Notes under the pieces: model-generated
Told to the model about the DNA's origin: nothing
Databases searched by the model: none
What the model saw: the letters and a program-made list of their open reading frames with translations, nothing else
In this document: positions 1 to 11,838 of the stretch, one piece after another
Layout of the letters: every line of letters begins with the position of its first letter
How positions within the stretch are numbered: the stretch's first letter is position 1
Source: Isoetes taiwanensis
Lineage: Eukaryota; Streptophyta; Lycopodiopsida; Isoetales; Isoetaceae
Direction of reading: 5' to 3'
NCBI GenBank assembly: GCA_021234155.1
Contig: JAJEKV010000039.1
Location: forward strand, 1,240,001-1,304,000
Length of the DNA stretch: 64,000 nt
Program-made: the position numbers and the translations under genes

Positions 1-3000
1 CGAAATGCCGCCCAGCTTGTTTGGCCCCTCCAGGGCTTTTGATTAACCCATCCAATGGGTTGTTGCCACCTCATCGATTTTAAGAGGTTTTATTTCCATA
101 GCTAATGTTTTATTTGGATTGCCCCCTTTTGACCCATTATGTTTATAACAAATATGCCGATATCTCTTTTTTAATATTCTCCACTCGAATGTTTACTGCT
201 GCAGCAACACACTTGAATAGGTTCATACTTTATATGTTTTCTATTAATACGTATGATTTGGATGATACAGCACAATTTTGAAGTCGTCATAGTAAAAAAA
301 GAAAACATCATCACAAAAGTTTTGCATACAGGAAAAGGACTATAACTCGTACAGGAAGTTGTTTACAAATATGCAAAACAGATAAGTTCGCGTATAAAAA
401 AATATAAATAAATAAATAAATAGATAAAATTTGGAAATTTGGCTATGCGAAATAGGTTGTTTTGTGTATCAAAATTGCGAGTTTCAATTTCTTTTGTTTC
501 TACATGAAAATGATAATTTTTGTTTTCGCATATGCGAAACACTCTGATTTTTGTATGGGAAATTTTCTTCATGTATGCAAACATTGTAGATTATGATGCC
601 CCCCTCTCCCCCTTTTTGCGTACGCAAAAAAGTTTTCGGGTACACAAAAATAGTGGTTTTTGCTGTACGTGAATTTTTTTTTTTCTTCGTTTGCATATAC
701 GAATCCATATTTCTGTATGTGATGAAGTAAAGTTTGCATACAGTAAAACTGAAGTATTCGAGTGCGAAATTGTTTTCCCCGCCGATGAGTGAAAAATACG
801 AAAGATACGTTTTCTATCTCAAAAACTTTATACGTCAAAAATTTGGATTTCATATATATGGAACCCATTCCTGGCAACACGAGCAGACTGGACACCAGGT
901 GTCACTTTGCATTTAATCTAGTCACTAAAGCATGTATGTGAAACACGAGCAACCATATCCACAGAGGTCCAAGCACTAAGACGAGATGTAGAGCCATCAA
1001 AAAAGGGAAACGAGGCAGCTGATGAATCCAAAACAGAGGAAATACCAAGAGACGAGGGCATACCAGGGTTAGTTATGGAGGCCGAAATGGCACATCCTAA
1101 ATCCGGCATAGGAGCTGATATTGTATTGTTTAAAGGCGTATATCAATAAAAGCTCACCAGCTAAGCTTTTTAGCGCACCAAAAACATCTAAATTTGACAC
1201 CGGGGGAGAGAGAAATGGTAGAAAATGGCAAAATCACTTCTTACATGGCGTCAGGACGAGCGTCTTTAAAACGGTTCTTTGAAACCCTGTTTTGTCAGCA
1301 TACATTGCATGTAATTGGTCATCACGTGGTTTGAGATGATAAACAAAAAGAAAGAGTGGTTATTTTCATTATCCCGAAATGTGAATGACACATTCATAGT
1401 CCATATGGGTATGTTGAAGGTCACATTCATCGTCAAAATAAAGATTGGGCATGATCTAGTAGAGAGGCTCGTTATGGGATACATCAATTTTTGAATTAAC
1501 TCTGTACTATTTTGTTAATCAAGTATTGGATGTTAATAGCGGTCCAAACCCATACATTTGGAACCAAAGAAATGTTTGGCCAAGGCCGCCATGATAAATT
1601 TCTTGTAATAATAAAAATTGTACAAGATCTTATCTACTTATCCCTACTTCTGAGCACTATGCATCAGAAATTATGCAAACACACATTCGGGGCACGGAGG
1701 ACAACCCTTTGTGCGCATCACCTTGTTTCTTACTGTAGATTATGTTTCCAAGCAGAATAATCCTTAAAAGGGTCATGTCTCTTAAATGGTAAAACTAATT
1801 TATCTAATCCTGGGCTGCTTGGCTAAACTTTAGATATTACCATGGTGGTAACCTTCAACCAGCCATAGTCGCCAAGATAGAAATGGATAAGGGGTTGCCT
1901 ATTATTAAAGACCAAGAGTCTGCTTGTATTGTATGCAGACTTCTACTAAATAATATATAGACATCCAGAAAATGGTGTGCCAAAGAGTAAAAATATGACA
2001 CTTTTTTACCTTGATAGAATCATAAGCAGGGCAGTGGAAGCATCTTATCTTTCAAACCAAGCATCAACCAAGTCTCTCCAATTAACAAACTCCACTTGGG
2101 GCTTTTTAAAAGATAGATAGATAGTATTTTTACGTCATGCCACATTGGCAGCATCTATGAGGACATATGACGGACCCCCAGAGACTTGAACACAAGATCC
2201 TCCATCTCAGGGTATTCGGCTGCTTAGGATGTGTAGGGTTCTTAAAGAAACATCATTTTAATTAGTCACAGAAAATATAAAATCTTATACATGTTATATC
2301 CGGCTACAAGAAATGTTTTTGTACTGAAACATGAATTTTTCATCCAAAGTCACCAATTGCAGAATATGATAAATGTCTTCAATTTGTCTTTAAGTTGAGA
2401 AGGGCTACTTCCTTGTGTTTCTCAATCTTCTTATGTTATAATGAAATTCCATAACTATTCATAATAAGCCAACTGGCACTGCTGAACCATGATTGGTATT
2501 CTTGTTATACTACCGGCTATTGCTCAGAAATACCCCCTATGGGCATTTTCCATGTGAAGGGGCTTAGAGTGTGTTTTAGTGGGGTTTAAGTATTAGGCAT
2601 TGACAAGATAATGTGTTGTTTGCATAGACTAGAATCATCCGTTTGTAATCTAAAATGATTAAACATAGCAAAAACTTGGAAGAGCTAAGGAGAGAGTATT
2701 ACATGTGATGATACCGCCATGTAAGTAAGTCATGTAATATTGATTGAATTTGGCGATGAAGATAGCCATGCATGAAACTATTTGGCTAATCCAAAAACCA
2801 TTAAAGTGTGAATAAACTGGACTCATATTTTGAAAAGAAAATAGATATTTTAATTTTTCCTTTTGGAGAGTAAACCCTTTGAAAGTGATCGACGAAGATC
2901 CGAGGAGATCAATTTAGGCTAAGCGGCCGGATCGATCACCTTAAGAACATAAGAAGTAGTTGGTAGACATTACTGTCTAAGCATATCGAATTGCAAGAAG

Positions 3001-3219
3001 TTCAATTCACATTGAAATGAAGGCTTCGGCCCTCAGGTATTTACAAGTCAATGAGTGAATAATGTATTGATCAATACACTGCTACAATATTTTTACTGCA
3101 GCAGTTGCATATGGTTACATCAGGACAGGGATCAACTAGGTAGAGATCAACTGTTGAATCAATAGATGAGATAAAGGAAGCTCAAGCTATTATTGTATCA
3201 GTAAGGTTGGTTCAACTCT
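1..3219. other. AT-rich stretch without a recognisable gene
   Basis: I see no convincing coding exon on either strand; the open frames are short and do not resemble known families. Positions 350-750 hold a loose cluster of motifs such as GCATACA, CGTACGCAAA and GCATATGCGAAA, so this part looks like decayed repeat DNA. A short minus-strand frame at 918-1109 is serine-rich and ends in RVSHTCFSD; I do not recognise it. Confidence 0.5.
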
Positions 3220-3405
3220 AAAGCTATGTGGAATTATATGATTGGACAGTATGAAGCTAAACGTCGTCTCAGATCGACGTGTTGGAGAAGTAGCTGAGAA
3301 GACTTAATTTAAAAGGAAACGACAACATAACTGAATTCTTGGAAAAGCGTGACTCTATTATTGCAGCTCTTGAAGGAGTTAGATCGGATTTTTATCTTTA
3401 GCTAG
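3220..3405 (+). pseudogene. Relic of a Ty1/copia gag (UBN2-like) segment
   Basis: Read in pieces on the plus strand, this stretch gives words typical of copia gag proteins: a W-x-Y-M-I-x-Q-Y-E segment near 3225, then LNLKGNDNITEFLEK-like and DSIIAALEGV-like segments up to the start of the tandem repeat. Frameshifts and stops break it into at least three frames, so it is not functional. The last part (from 3332) was carried into the 380-bp tandem unit. The family call rests on short motifs only. Confidence 0.4.
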
Positions 3406-4471
3406 GTCAGTATCTCATAATTGGCAGCTTGCAACATTATTGAAAAAGGTAGCAAGGTTTAAAGGGCATGCTAATTTGAACAGTCGTTCTGTATTGAAGT
3501 ATCGAGTCCAGTTGTCTTCTAGTGCAGCCTTCTTCTTTGGTAATGGGAATAGCTTAAAGGATGTACGCATGCATTCATTGTTCATGGGTTTGAAAATACA
3601 ACCTTGATTCCAGTGAGCGAAAACTCTATACCTAAGCAAGAAAGATTATAGAATAACCTATTTTGGCTGAAAAATGTGAATAATCCCTTAGTTTTTGATA
3701 GGGAAACTTCGTGAATTCTTGGAAAAGCGTGACTCTATTATTGCAGCTCTTGAAGGAGTTAGATCGGATTTTTATCTTTAGCTAGGTCAGTATCTCATAA
3801 TTGGCAGCTTGCAACATTATTGAAAAAGGTAGCAAGGTTTAAAGGGCATGCTAATTTGAACAGTCGTTCTGTATTGAAGTATCGAGTCCAGTTGTCTTCT
3901 AGTGCAGCCTTCTTCTTTGGTAATGGGAATAGCTTAAAGGATGTACGCATGCATTCATTGTTCATGGGTTTGAAAATACAACCTTGATTCCAGTGAGCGA
4001 AAACTCTATACCTAAGCAAGAAAGATTATAGAATAACCTATTTTGGCTGAAAAATGTGAATAATCCCTTAGTTTTTGATAGGGAAACTTCGTGAATTCTT
4101 GGAAAAGCGTGACTCTATTATTGCAGCTCTTGAAGGAGTTAGATCGGATTTTTATCTTTAGCTAGGTCAGTATCTCATAATTGGCAGCTTGCAACATTAT
4201 TGAAAAAGGTAGCAAGGTTTAAAGGGCATGCTAATTTGAACAGTCGTTCTGTATTGAAGTATCGAGTCCAGTTGTCTTCTAGTGCAGCCTTCTTCTTTGG
4301 TAATGGGAATAGCTTAAAGGATGTACGCATGCATTCATTGTTCATGGGTTTGAAAATACAACCTTGATTCCAGTGAGCGAAAACTCTATACCTAAGCAAG
4401 AAAGATTATAGAATAACCTATTTTGGCTGAAAAATGTGAATAATCCCTTAGTTTTTGATAGGGAAACTTCG
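3332..4471. repeat. 380-bp unit repeated three times in tandem
   Basis: Copies lie at 3332-3711, 3712-4091 and 4092-4471, each starting TGAATTCTTGGAAAAGCG and ending GGGAAACTTCG. They look identical by eye, and the same 74-codon minus-strand open frame recurs exactly 380 bases apart, with its lower coordinate at 3415, 3795 and 4175. The 5' part of the unit continues the copia gag relic just upstream. Identity implies a very recent amplification or an assembly duplication. Confidence 0.95.
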
Positions 4472-5653
4472 TGAAAAACTTTTTCTATATCAAAATTCTT
4501 GATTTCAATAGATAGGCTGCAAGGGTTCCCTGGAATTTGTCGTTCACTGGTGATTCATATGACCACTGCCATCCATCTTTTCTGGCAAATTGATACATGC
4601 GCAAATCCTTCAAGTAGGTGAAGTTAACTTATTCCCATATGTTGAATTACCCATTCCCATGTGATTGAATTTGGGATCCGAGACAGCTCCAAAGATAAGA
4701 AACTTCTCCAATAATTATATGGAAAGTCCATGAACTCTATGATTGTTCCCACAAATGACTATGACAACCATATGGGAAGTGCATTACCTCTAAGTTTACA
4801 TTTTACCCAAGCAGTTATTTCAAAGAGGCTTTTCAACTTTAAGTGCAATGTTGAAAGAACTCATGAAACTGGATTTTGTCTCATTTGTTGTTATTTTAGA
4901 TCCCTTGTAAATACGGTTGATCACCTAGCTGCTCCCTTGGCAAATTCGTTATTATATTATGTCAAAGCCCACAGACAGGTAATATTTGACAGAAAAGGAA
5001 GATATGTTTGGTCCATATATCTGCATTGAGCACGAGAGTAAAACAGCTCGGATACAGAGGGAGTCTTCCTTTTGGTTCCAGCCTTCCAATGGCATATTAC
5101 AAACAATTGAAGCAGTTGGGAAAAGAATCAACAACTTCAATTCAGAAAAGAACAATATGGCAGCATGAATCAGTGAACAACGACAACAACAAGAACTTCC
5201 AAAACATAGAAGAATAACATGGCAACATGAGTCCCTGGAAAAGGGAAGAATGGACCTATCTTATCTAAATGTACTTGTCCATGTATAAGAAGCCTCATAC
5301 CTTATGTTTACACCGGCACGATTGCTGGTATGCTCTGTAGGAAGTTTGAAAACTGAATAAACAGTTTACACAATTGTGATCACATCCATGCCAACTTTCA
5401 ACTAGATACGGCAGGAAAGTACACTTGGCAACAGTGCAAAACAACACAATCAAACTGCTTTCAGAAATAAACCAAACACAGTTTCAGGTCTGAAAGTGTA
5501 TAAATCCAGCCATTCCTTTTAATTCGTTCATGAATTATTATATACTTTACTTTGACCGACTCACTAAAGCCAAGTTAGAAATTAGGTGCTTTATTGCTGA
5601 GCATTAGAAATCCATAAAACCAAATCTCTGCAAGAGACATGTCAAAGTGCTGA
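4472..5653. other. Intergenic DNA with one exon-like segment
   Basis: No gene could be assigned. A plus-strand segment at 4900-4978 is bounded by a pyrimidine-rich TTATTTTAG acceptor and a CAG/GTAATA donor and reads SLVNTVDHLAAPLANSLLYY before the donor. A further open stretch at 5008-5214 contains HISALSTRVKQLGYRG and ends at a TAA. They could be the last exons of an unknown plus-strand gene or a relic; I recognise no family. The rest is AT-rich without visible features. Confidence 0.25.
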
Positions 5654-6208
5654 TCAGGCAGAAGCAAGTGATCTTTCTTTCTTGCAGCAATCATGCCTTC
5701 TGTGTATTGGAGGAGAGGTTGCTTTTGCTGACAAAGGACCATCTTTTAGTTGACCTAAAAACTCCACATTTTCCTTCCACACTTCGCCATTATCATAAAC
5801 CTCTTTCTTCCAGATAGGCACAGTGGCCTTGATCTCATCAATGGCAAACTGACAAGCCTCTAAAGCGTCCTTTCTATGAGCAGAAGAAATGGCCACAATT
5901 ACACTTTCCTCACCAACAGGCACAATACCTATTCTGTGGGCGAGCGCAACCTTAATCAAATTCCACATACCTCTTGCATCGCGGCAGATCTTACGCAGTT
6001 TTGCTTCAGCCATATCCAGATAGGCTTCATATCTAAGCTCCACAACTTGGCGGCCCTCAAAAGAGTCCCTTGTAGTGCCACTGAAGGTGGCTATGGCGCC
6101 TGCTGCGGGACTGCGGACAGCATCAACGTACTTTCCGAGATGAAGCTCCTCCTCTGAAATCTCGACCAGGTCTCCGGCGCCATCGCCAGAGCTAGTTTGT
6201 GACGACAT
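5654..6208 (-). CDS. MOCS2B: Molybdopterin synthase large (catalytic) subunit, MOCS2B/MoaE family
   Basis: The 184-residue intact frame is a MoaE-family protein. The large subunit works with the thiocarboxylated small subunit (MOCS2A/MoaD) to put two sulfurs into precursor Z (cPMP), making molybdopterin for the molybdenum cofactor, in the cytosol. Visible family motifs are FSGTTRDSFEGR (42-53), YEAYLDMAE (60-68), AHRIGIVPVGEESVIVA (90-106), SSAHR (108-112) and VPIWKKEVY (130-138), whose lysines belong to the active-site region. I chose the ATG at 6208 because the ten codons upstream in frame contain no ATG. There is no intron, and no stop or frameshift breaks the frame. The length matches plant CNX6. 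The C-terminal 30 residues (with HRRHDCC) are not conserved in the family. Confidence 0.94.
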   Translation of the reverse strand: MSSQTSSGDGAGDLVEISEEELHLGKYVDAVRSPAAGAIATFSGTTRDSFEGRQVVELRYEAYLDMAEAKLRKICRDARGMWNLIKVALAHRIGIVPVGEESVIVAISSAHRKDALEACQFAIDEIKATVPIWKKEVYDNGEVWKENVEFLGQLKDGPLSAKATSPPIHRRHDCCKKERSLASA

Positions 6209-6407
6209 TGCTAAATAAGAGGGAAAAACAACTGGCAAGTTTTGTATAGCAAAATAACTAAGCTAAAGAACTAAAATCCAAATTAAAGCATGGGGAAAAA
6301 ATGGGTCTGCCCCTAATTTAAGTCGAAGGCCTAATTCCTCGAAAACCGCCGTTTGGTGGAAATTCCTCGAATATTCCCTAATATTTCTTTTGGGTAATTT
6401 TAGGTTT

Positions 6408-6500
6408 ATGGGTCCTGGTGGCGCCGCTTACATCGCCGCCATAGCTTCCTCTGCTGCGGCCGGCCGTTCAAATCCGGAAGGGCCTTTCCTACTTCTGCAG
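6408..6500 (+). other. Possible first exon of a divergent gene upstream of MOCS2B
   Basis: An ATG at 6408 opens a GC-richer 31-codon segment (MGPGGAAYIAAIASSAAAGR then SNPEGPFLLLQ) that ends at CTGCAG/GTTATG, a plausible donor. It is divergent from MOCS2B, about 200 bp from its ATG, and could share a promoter with it. I found no continuation exon before the foldback element at 7131, so this may be a truncated gene start. Confidence 0.3.
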
Positions 6501-6568
6501 GTTATGTTCTAATCTACCGATTTCTTGCTTCAATCTGCATTTACAACGCTTCTATCTGAGCTCAAGAT

Positions 6569-6669
6569 TTCATTCTGGATGTCTTGAATGCATGTTTGCA
6601 TGCTCTGCATAGCAAAGCTCCCTGCTCTGCTCTGTTTTCATTCCGGATGTCTTGAATAGCATGTTTGCA
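6569..6669. repeat. Local duplication of a 32-bp segment
   Basis: TTCATTCTGGATGTCTTGAA followed by TGCATGTTTGCA at 6569-6600 recurs with three changes at 6637-6669. It is a short imperfect direct repeat in otherwise featureless DNA. Confidence 0.7.
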
Positions 6670-7520
6670 GCCAACCTTCTAGATGCTTCCAGCCTGAGAT
6701 GCATTTTCCAATACAGAATCAGCAAGGCGATGCCATAGTGAAAAGAGGACTTCGTTCAATTCTAAGAGGGCAAAAGGAACCAAAGAAGAGGGATTACTTT
6801 CTGTAACAAGCCACCTAGATGACCTTGTAAGGCCATATTTTACCTCCTTTTGATGCTGTGTTTGGCTGAAGATTCTGGGCAGACCGAAGCTTTTCTGCGA
6901 TTTCTTGAAGAGAAGCCCTGAGAATCAGCCTGAGACAAAATGTTAGGAATTTGCAAGTGCAAGGCAGCCTTGAGGGCCATACGAACAGAAAATGCGAAAA
7001 TGGCGTTCCATATTTCGTTCTGGCCTCACTTTGTTCAGAAGAAGGCGACATATCCATTTTCGGTGCCCTGAGACATTGCACAATCATCATCGGCAATCAA
7101 GGCCGGAATTTTCACCAAACGCCGGTTTACACATAACAACCAACACATAACAACCATTGACATTAACAACCAACACATAACTACCATTGACATTAATTAA
7201 CACAACCATTGGGTCCAACACATTTAAATTAAAATCCCCCTTAAACCCCCTTTGGTTTGGGTGCATATTCACACGGGGGGTGACTCCGGGCAACGAGAGC
7301 TGTTGGATAGGCATATTCACCCCTTATTCCTTAATCTATACCGTACATAAAGTTCCTCGTTTGTGGGGTATGCAAGTACAAAATTTGCTATACTGTATAA
7401 CAAGATTCGCAAAATACTATAAGATTTCAAGCGGAATACTATATGGTGTTGATTTCGTACGTGCAAAATACAATTATGAGGGCTCTTGCTGCCCTACGTC
7501 ACCCCCCGTGTGAATATGCA

Positions 7521-7525
7521 CCCAA
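7521..7525. repeat. Target-site duplication CCCAA (left copy)
   Basis: CCCAA directly abuts the TGTGACG start of the left LTR and recurs at 18227-18231 directly after the CGTCACA end of the right LTR. A 5-bp duplication is the usual size for Ty3/gypsy integration. Confidence 0.95.
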
Positions 7526-9127
7526 TGTGACGCTCCCTGAACATATACGACACTCGGACGTATACATACGGGGACTTTCCCCTCCCATGGCAACCAACTC
7601 GCCACGAGCAGGGCCCTCCGTCTAACTCGGGCCATCTATAAAAAGATGCTCGAGTGAAGGACACAGAGGGGTCATTCGGCCCACGCCTTCAATGGGGCTC
7701 CTATGTCGCGGAAGCGTGAATACAATGTTAGCACACAGCATAATCATATCATAAAATACCACCACGAGGGGTGGCACATCCATCCAAGCGGCAACAACAA
7801 AGAATATGCATTTATCACTAGGGAAAACACCCCAAACCCATGGTTCTACCCCGGCTCAGACTCCAGTGAGGAACGACTGACGGCTAGGTCTCAAGAGATC
7901 GGCCGGACCCGAATCTTGACATGGCGTTATCGGCATAGAACATCGGCTAGGGTTGTCCACTCCATCCGCCCCTCCGTGCACACTTTGCGGATGAGTCGAA
8001 TCATGCTATGGCATCACTATAGCCTTCAGGAGACGCAGACTCAAGGTATCACCCTTCGAGCCTACTCCAGGGTTCATGACGCCCGGTCCGGACGAGGCAG
8101 GTCAGGGAAGTGTCCCCTTCCAGGATCACAGTGGTTCCATGGGTGAGCTAGAGAATACGTCCCAGCATCGGCGACCCCGCATCCATACAGGCACTTACTC
8201 ACCCTAAATCTACTCAAAGTACGGGGTGCCCCATACGGGTCACACCTCGGCACCCGTGGAGTGTCGGACCCATACCCGCCCCCCACGTGACCGGTTATCG
8301 TGCCTAGCCCATCGTAGGAGTTCCGGGGAGCCTTGTATGTTAGGTGCAAGACCCCACCCCCACTTCACCACTGCGTCCCTTCTCTGGTGCTAAGCAATTC
8401 CATAGCATCCACGACTCGGTGGTCTCTTGTGCACAGGCCGCATTAATTGGGAATTAAAGGAGCTACTAGGAGCATACTAAAGCATATGGCACAGAGGTCT
8501 CTACCCCCCTCTAATCCCTGCTTTATGGAAGTTTAACAGAGCTACTTTCATAAACACATCCATCCATCCGTAATAAACATAATCCATAATCGAAATGTAA
8601 ATCCTAAATATCAAAGAAGGGTTAATCCTAAGTAAGAACAACCAGAGAAGACTCAAAGAACTTAACTGAAGCTCTATTCTTAAAGATATCAACTAGATTA
8701 TCTACTAACCCGAGTTCCAACTTGATCCATTGTCATGAGGCCTCCATCTCGAGAAACGGGTGTTCAAAGAACCACGGGGGGTGATCGACAGCAAGTTCGG
8801 TACTTGGGCCGGTTTCCTTCTCCTGGGTCGATTTTAAGAGAGATGGGGGTGGTGATCCACCTTGATGGCTCAAATTAGCATCCCCCATGCTGACCAATCG
8901 AGTTTGGCCAGGTGGCGCCTTCCCAAACCATTAATTGACTTAATTAACCCACTTAGATATTAATTCCTTAATTATAGGTTATTATCCTTAATAATTAAAT
9001 TAGCATAGCTAATTTAATCCCTTTTAGGTCAACCCCCTAGGTTACAATACCCCATGATGGCGTACCTTTACTGGGTGACGTGTCAGTATATCTATACGTA
9101 TACCATATAAATACTTGGAACGTCACA
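7526..9127 (-). repeat. 3' LTR of the chromovirus
   Basis: The 1602-bp repeat begins TGTGACG and ends CGTCACA, a 7-bp terminal inverted repeat. It matches 16688-18226 along its whole length with scattered substitutions (a few percent by eye, many G/A and C/T) and small indels. The other copy lacks about 66 bp near 17760. Confidence 0.95.
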
Positions 9128-9140
9128 TTCTCCCCTCCTT
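9128..9140 (-). promoter_or_regulatory. Polypurine tract of the chromovirus
   Basis: On the minus strand AAGGAGGGGAGAA lies immediately upstream of the TGTGACG start of the 3' LTR. This is the expected position and composition for the primer of plus-strand DNA synthesis. Confidence 0.88.
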
Positions 9141-9620
9141 AGAAATAATGATGTCCTCAGCATTGGGGTTAGATACAATTATAGGAAATTACATTATGAA
9201 GGAAGGTAACTCCTTATTTCCGAAGGTAATACATTAAAAACGTTAAAGTTTGAAACAGTTTAAGCACCGAGGTGCATTTCACATGATCATCACAAGCAAA
9301 AAGTTCAAGGACCGAAGTCCAATATCAATAGCAGAGTAACAAAAGGACAAGACGTGTAGACAAAATAAAACTGGAGAAGTCGGGCCATCAGCAACCCTCT
9401 AAACATGGGCAGGTCACGTACTGCTCACTGGCCTGCACATGTCAATGCATTAGTTTATATAGATAAAATAATTAGGTTGTGGTTGAAGGGACCACCCCCT
9501 ATAAGAAATAAAAGAAAAATCTATCTAGAAGGGAATCTATCATGCGTATGGTTCGCAATTCATTGCGGCGTAAGGAATGGTCAAATTCCCATTATAGCCG
9601 AGATGAACGCGGCCTATCAA

Positions 9621-10340
9621 CTACATGCTTTCCAAGCAATTCGCGGTCATGCCCACATTGACAGTACACCACGTCCTAGAGAACACGAAAGTGATCTCAT
9701 CATCGGTAACTGTTATCAACCACGATGCATCTACCCCTCTACTGCATGATTCTCGGCGAATCAAGCCTTCAAGCTTACCGCCGGGAGCGGGGTTGATAGC
9801 ATCGTTGATGGTGCGGCCCTGAGATTCTTGCATGAAGTCCGGATAGTGCTTCTCAAGGTCTATCTTCATCACCCACGTAGCATCCTCTGCTGGCAAGTGT
9901 TTCCACTTAACCAAGTATTGTAGCATTTGACTTCTTCTGGTCTGCTTATAGGCCCGATCAAGAAGAGCTTCAGGCACTGTATCTAGATGCTCTTCCGTCA
10001 TTTCAAGAAGGGTGGGTGTATCTAAGATCTCCTCTGGATCTGGGGTGTGTTGTTTCAGAAGACTCACGTGAAAGACCTTGTGGATCTTCAAGCGGGGTGG
10101 CAAATCCAAGCGATATGCCTGTTCTCCAACACGTTCAGTGATTTTGAACGGCCCAGCCCATCTGGGTGCCAGCTTCTTGCAGTTACCAATCTTAAGCTTG
10201 GCTTGTTTTACCTTAATCTTAAGCCAAACCGATTCACCCACCTGGAAGACTCGTAGGGTTCTGTGCTTATCTGCTACACTCTTCTGACGACTGCGTGCAG
10301 CCAATAAGTAACCACGAACTTCTTCAACCAAAGCTTGCAT
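9621..10340 (-). pseudogene. Chromovirus integrase C-terminus with chromodomain
   Basis: This is the last open segment of pol. It contains the end of the integrase core, a GPY/F-like patch (RWAGPFKI, 60-67), the conserved KIHKVFHVSLLK (85-96), and a chromodomain at about 123-170 (9831-9974) with PEALLDRAYK, QYLVKWKHLP and ATWVMKIDLEKHYPDF. Chromodomains of chromoviruses are thought to steer integration by binding histone marks, classically methylated H3. The frame is shifted relative to the preceding integrase segment, so it is not translated in phase in this copy. About 60 residues past the chromodomain are unrecognised. Confidence 0.9.
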
Positions 10341-10344
10341 TATG

Positions 10345-11838
10345 TCATGTGTCTGGAGTAAGGCATTGATATCTATAATTTATCATGAAGGGAGACATTC
10401 TAGAAGACTCCTGTTTCATACTGTTATAGGCAAATTCGACGAGATAAATATAGTCAGCCCATTGGGATTGCTTACTCCACACATAACTTCGTAGCATATC
10501 CTCTATAATACAATTGGTACGCTCTGTCTGACCATCCGTCTGAGGATGATATGCCGTACTCATAGCAAGCTTGGTCTGGATGGTGGCAAAGAAATCCTTC
10601 TAGAATGCACTTACGAATTTGGGATCCCTGTCGGATACAATAACTCGTGGCATTCCGTGCAATCTGAAGATCTCCTTTGCAAATAGCAGAGCAGTATCGA
10701 AGGCTGTATCCGTGGTACGACATGGCAAGAAATGAGCCATTTTCGATAATTTGTCGACCACTACCATCAATGCATCATATCCACGGAGAGTACGTGGAAG
10801 ACCCACAATGAAATCCATGGTTATCACTTCCCACTTAGCGTTGGGCACATCCAAAGGTTGCAACTCTCCTGGAATCCTTAATTGCTCAGCCTTGGTTTCT
10901 TGACACACTTGACACTGCTTAATGTATCTCGCAATGTCCTTCTTCATAGAAGGCCAGAAATAACTGGAGCGGATCTTAAAGTAGGTCTTCATAAAACCTG
11001 CATGTCCAGCTATAGGGTTGTTGTGCGTGTCATGGAGAATTAGCTTACGTACTCCTGAAGTCGCAGGTACACACAACTTATCCTTGTAATATAACAAGTT
11101 GCCCTCTTTCTTATACGAACGGAAAGCTTCAAGTTCTTTATCTGTGCATGCCTCCTTATTCAAACTATCCCAAACATCACGGAACTCAGGATCTGTGGCC
11201 AAAGTCTGTTCTATCTGTTTCCCAAACTCACTAGTGAGGGTGGAAATTGCATTACAATGGGTTCGGGTTACCAAGGGATGGCGCGATAATGCATCCGCAA
11301 CCACATTGTGCTTCCCAGGCTTATACATAATCTCAAAACCATACTCCTCCAGAAATTCCATCCATCTTCTCTGACGGAGGTTGAGATTTGGCTGGGTGGA
11401 TAGATAACGGAGACTTTGATGATCTGTATCAAGTTGAAATCTTCTACCAAGAAGGTAGTGTCTCCATATACGCATAGCACGGACAACGGCTAACAACTCC
11501 TGGTCATGGGTAGGGTATCGTTGCTCAGTCTCGTTCATTTTCTTTGAATCATAGGCGATAACCCTCCCCTCCTATATTAGGACTCCACTGGTAGCAATCT
11601 TACTGGCATCCGTGGCTACTAGTTTATCCTTTTCAGGATCAGGCAATGTGAGGACTGGTGCTGACGTTAAAGCATCCTTAAGCTTCTGAAAACTTCCCTG
11701 GACTTTTGCTTTCCAATGCTCAATCCAATCCTTCACCTTCTCATGCTTTGTAAGATCAGTGAGCGGTGCTGCAATCTTTGCAAAATCCTTAACAAATTTC
11801 CGGTAATATCCTGCCAATCCTAAGAACCTCTGAAACAT
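10345..11838 (-). pseudogene. Chromovirus RNase H and integrase segment
   Basis: One frame runs through the end of the RT/connection region ([11 protein letters not shown], then LVATDAS for RNase H), the rest of RNase H (YPTHDQELLAVV, DTDHQSLRYL, VVADALSRH), the integrase HHCC zinc-binding region (HDTHNNPIAGHAGF to CQVCQ), and the catalytic core with ITMDFIVGLP, IVSDRDPKF and QTDGQTERTNCIIEDML. TAG codons interrupt it at 11572-11574 (where the family usually has Q) and 10600-10602 (where it usually has W). It is frameshifted from the RT segment before it near 11838 and from the chromodomain segment after it near 10345. Confidence 0.93.

Noticed and set aside
7703-8146. Open frame of 147 codons inside the LTR, repeated at 16854-17306
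   Set aside because: It is shared only because the LTRs are duplicates; the copies differ by frameshifting indels and the product has no family features.
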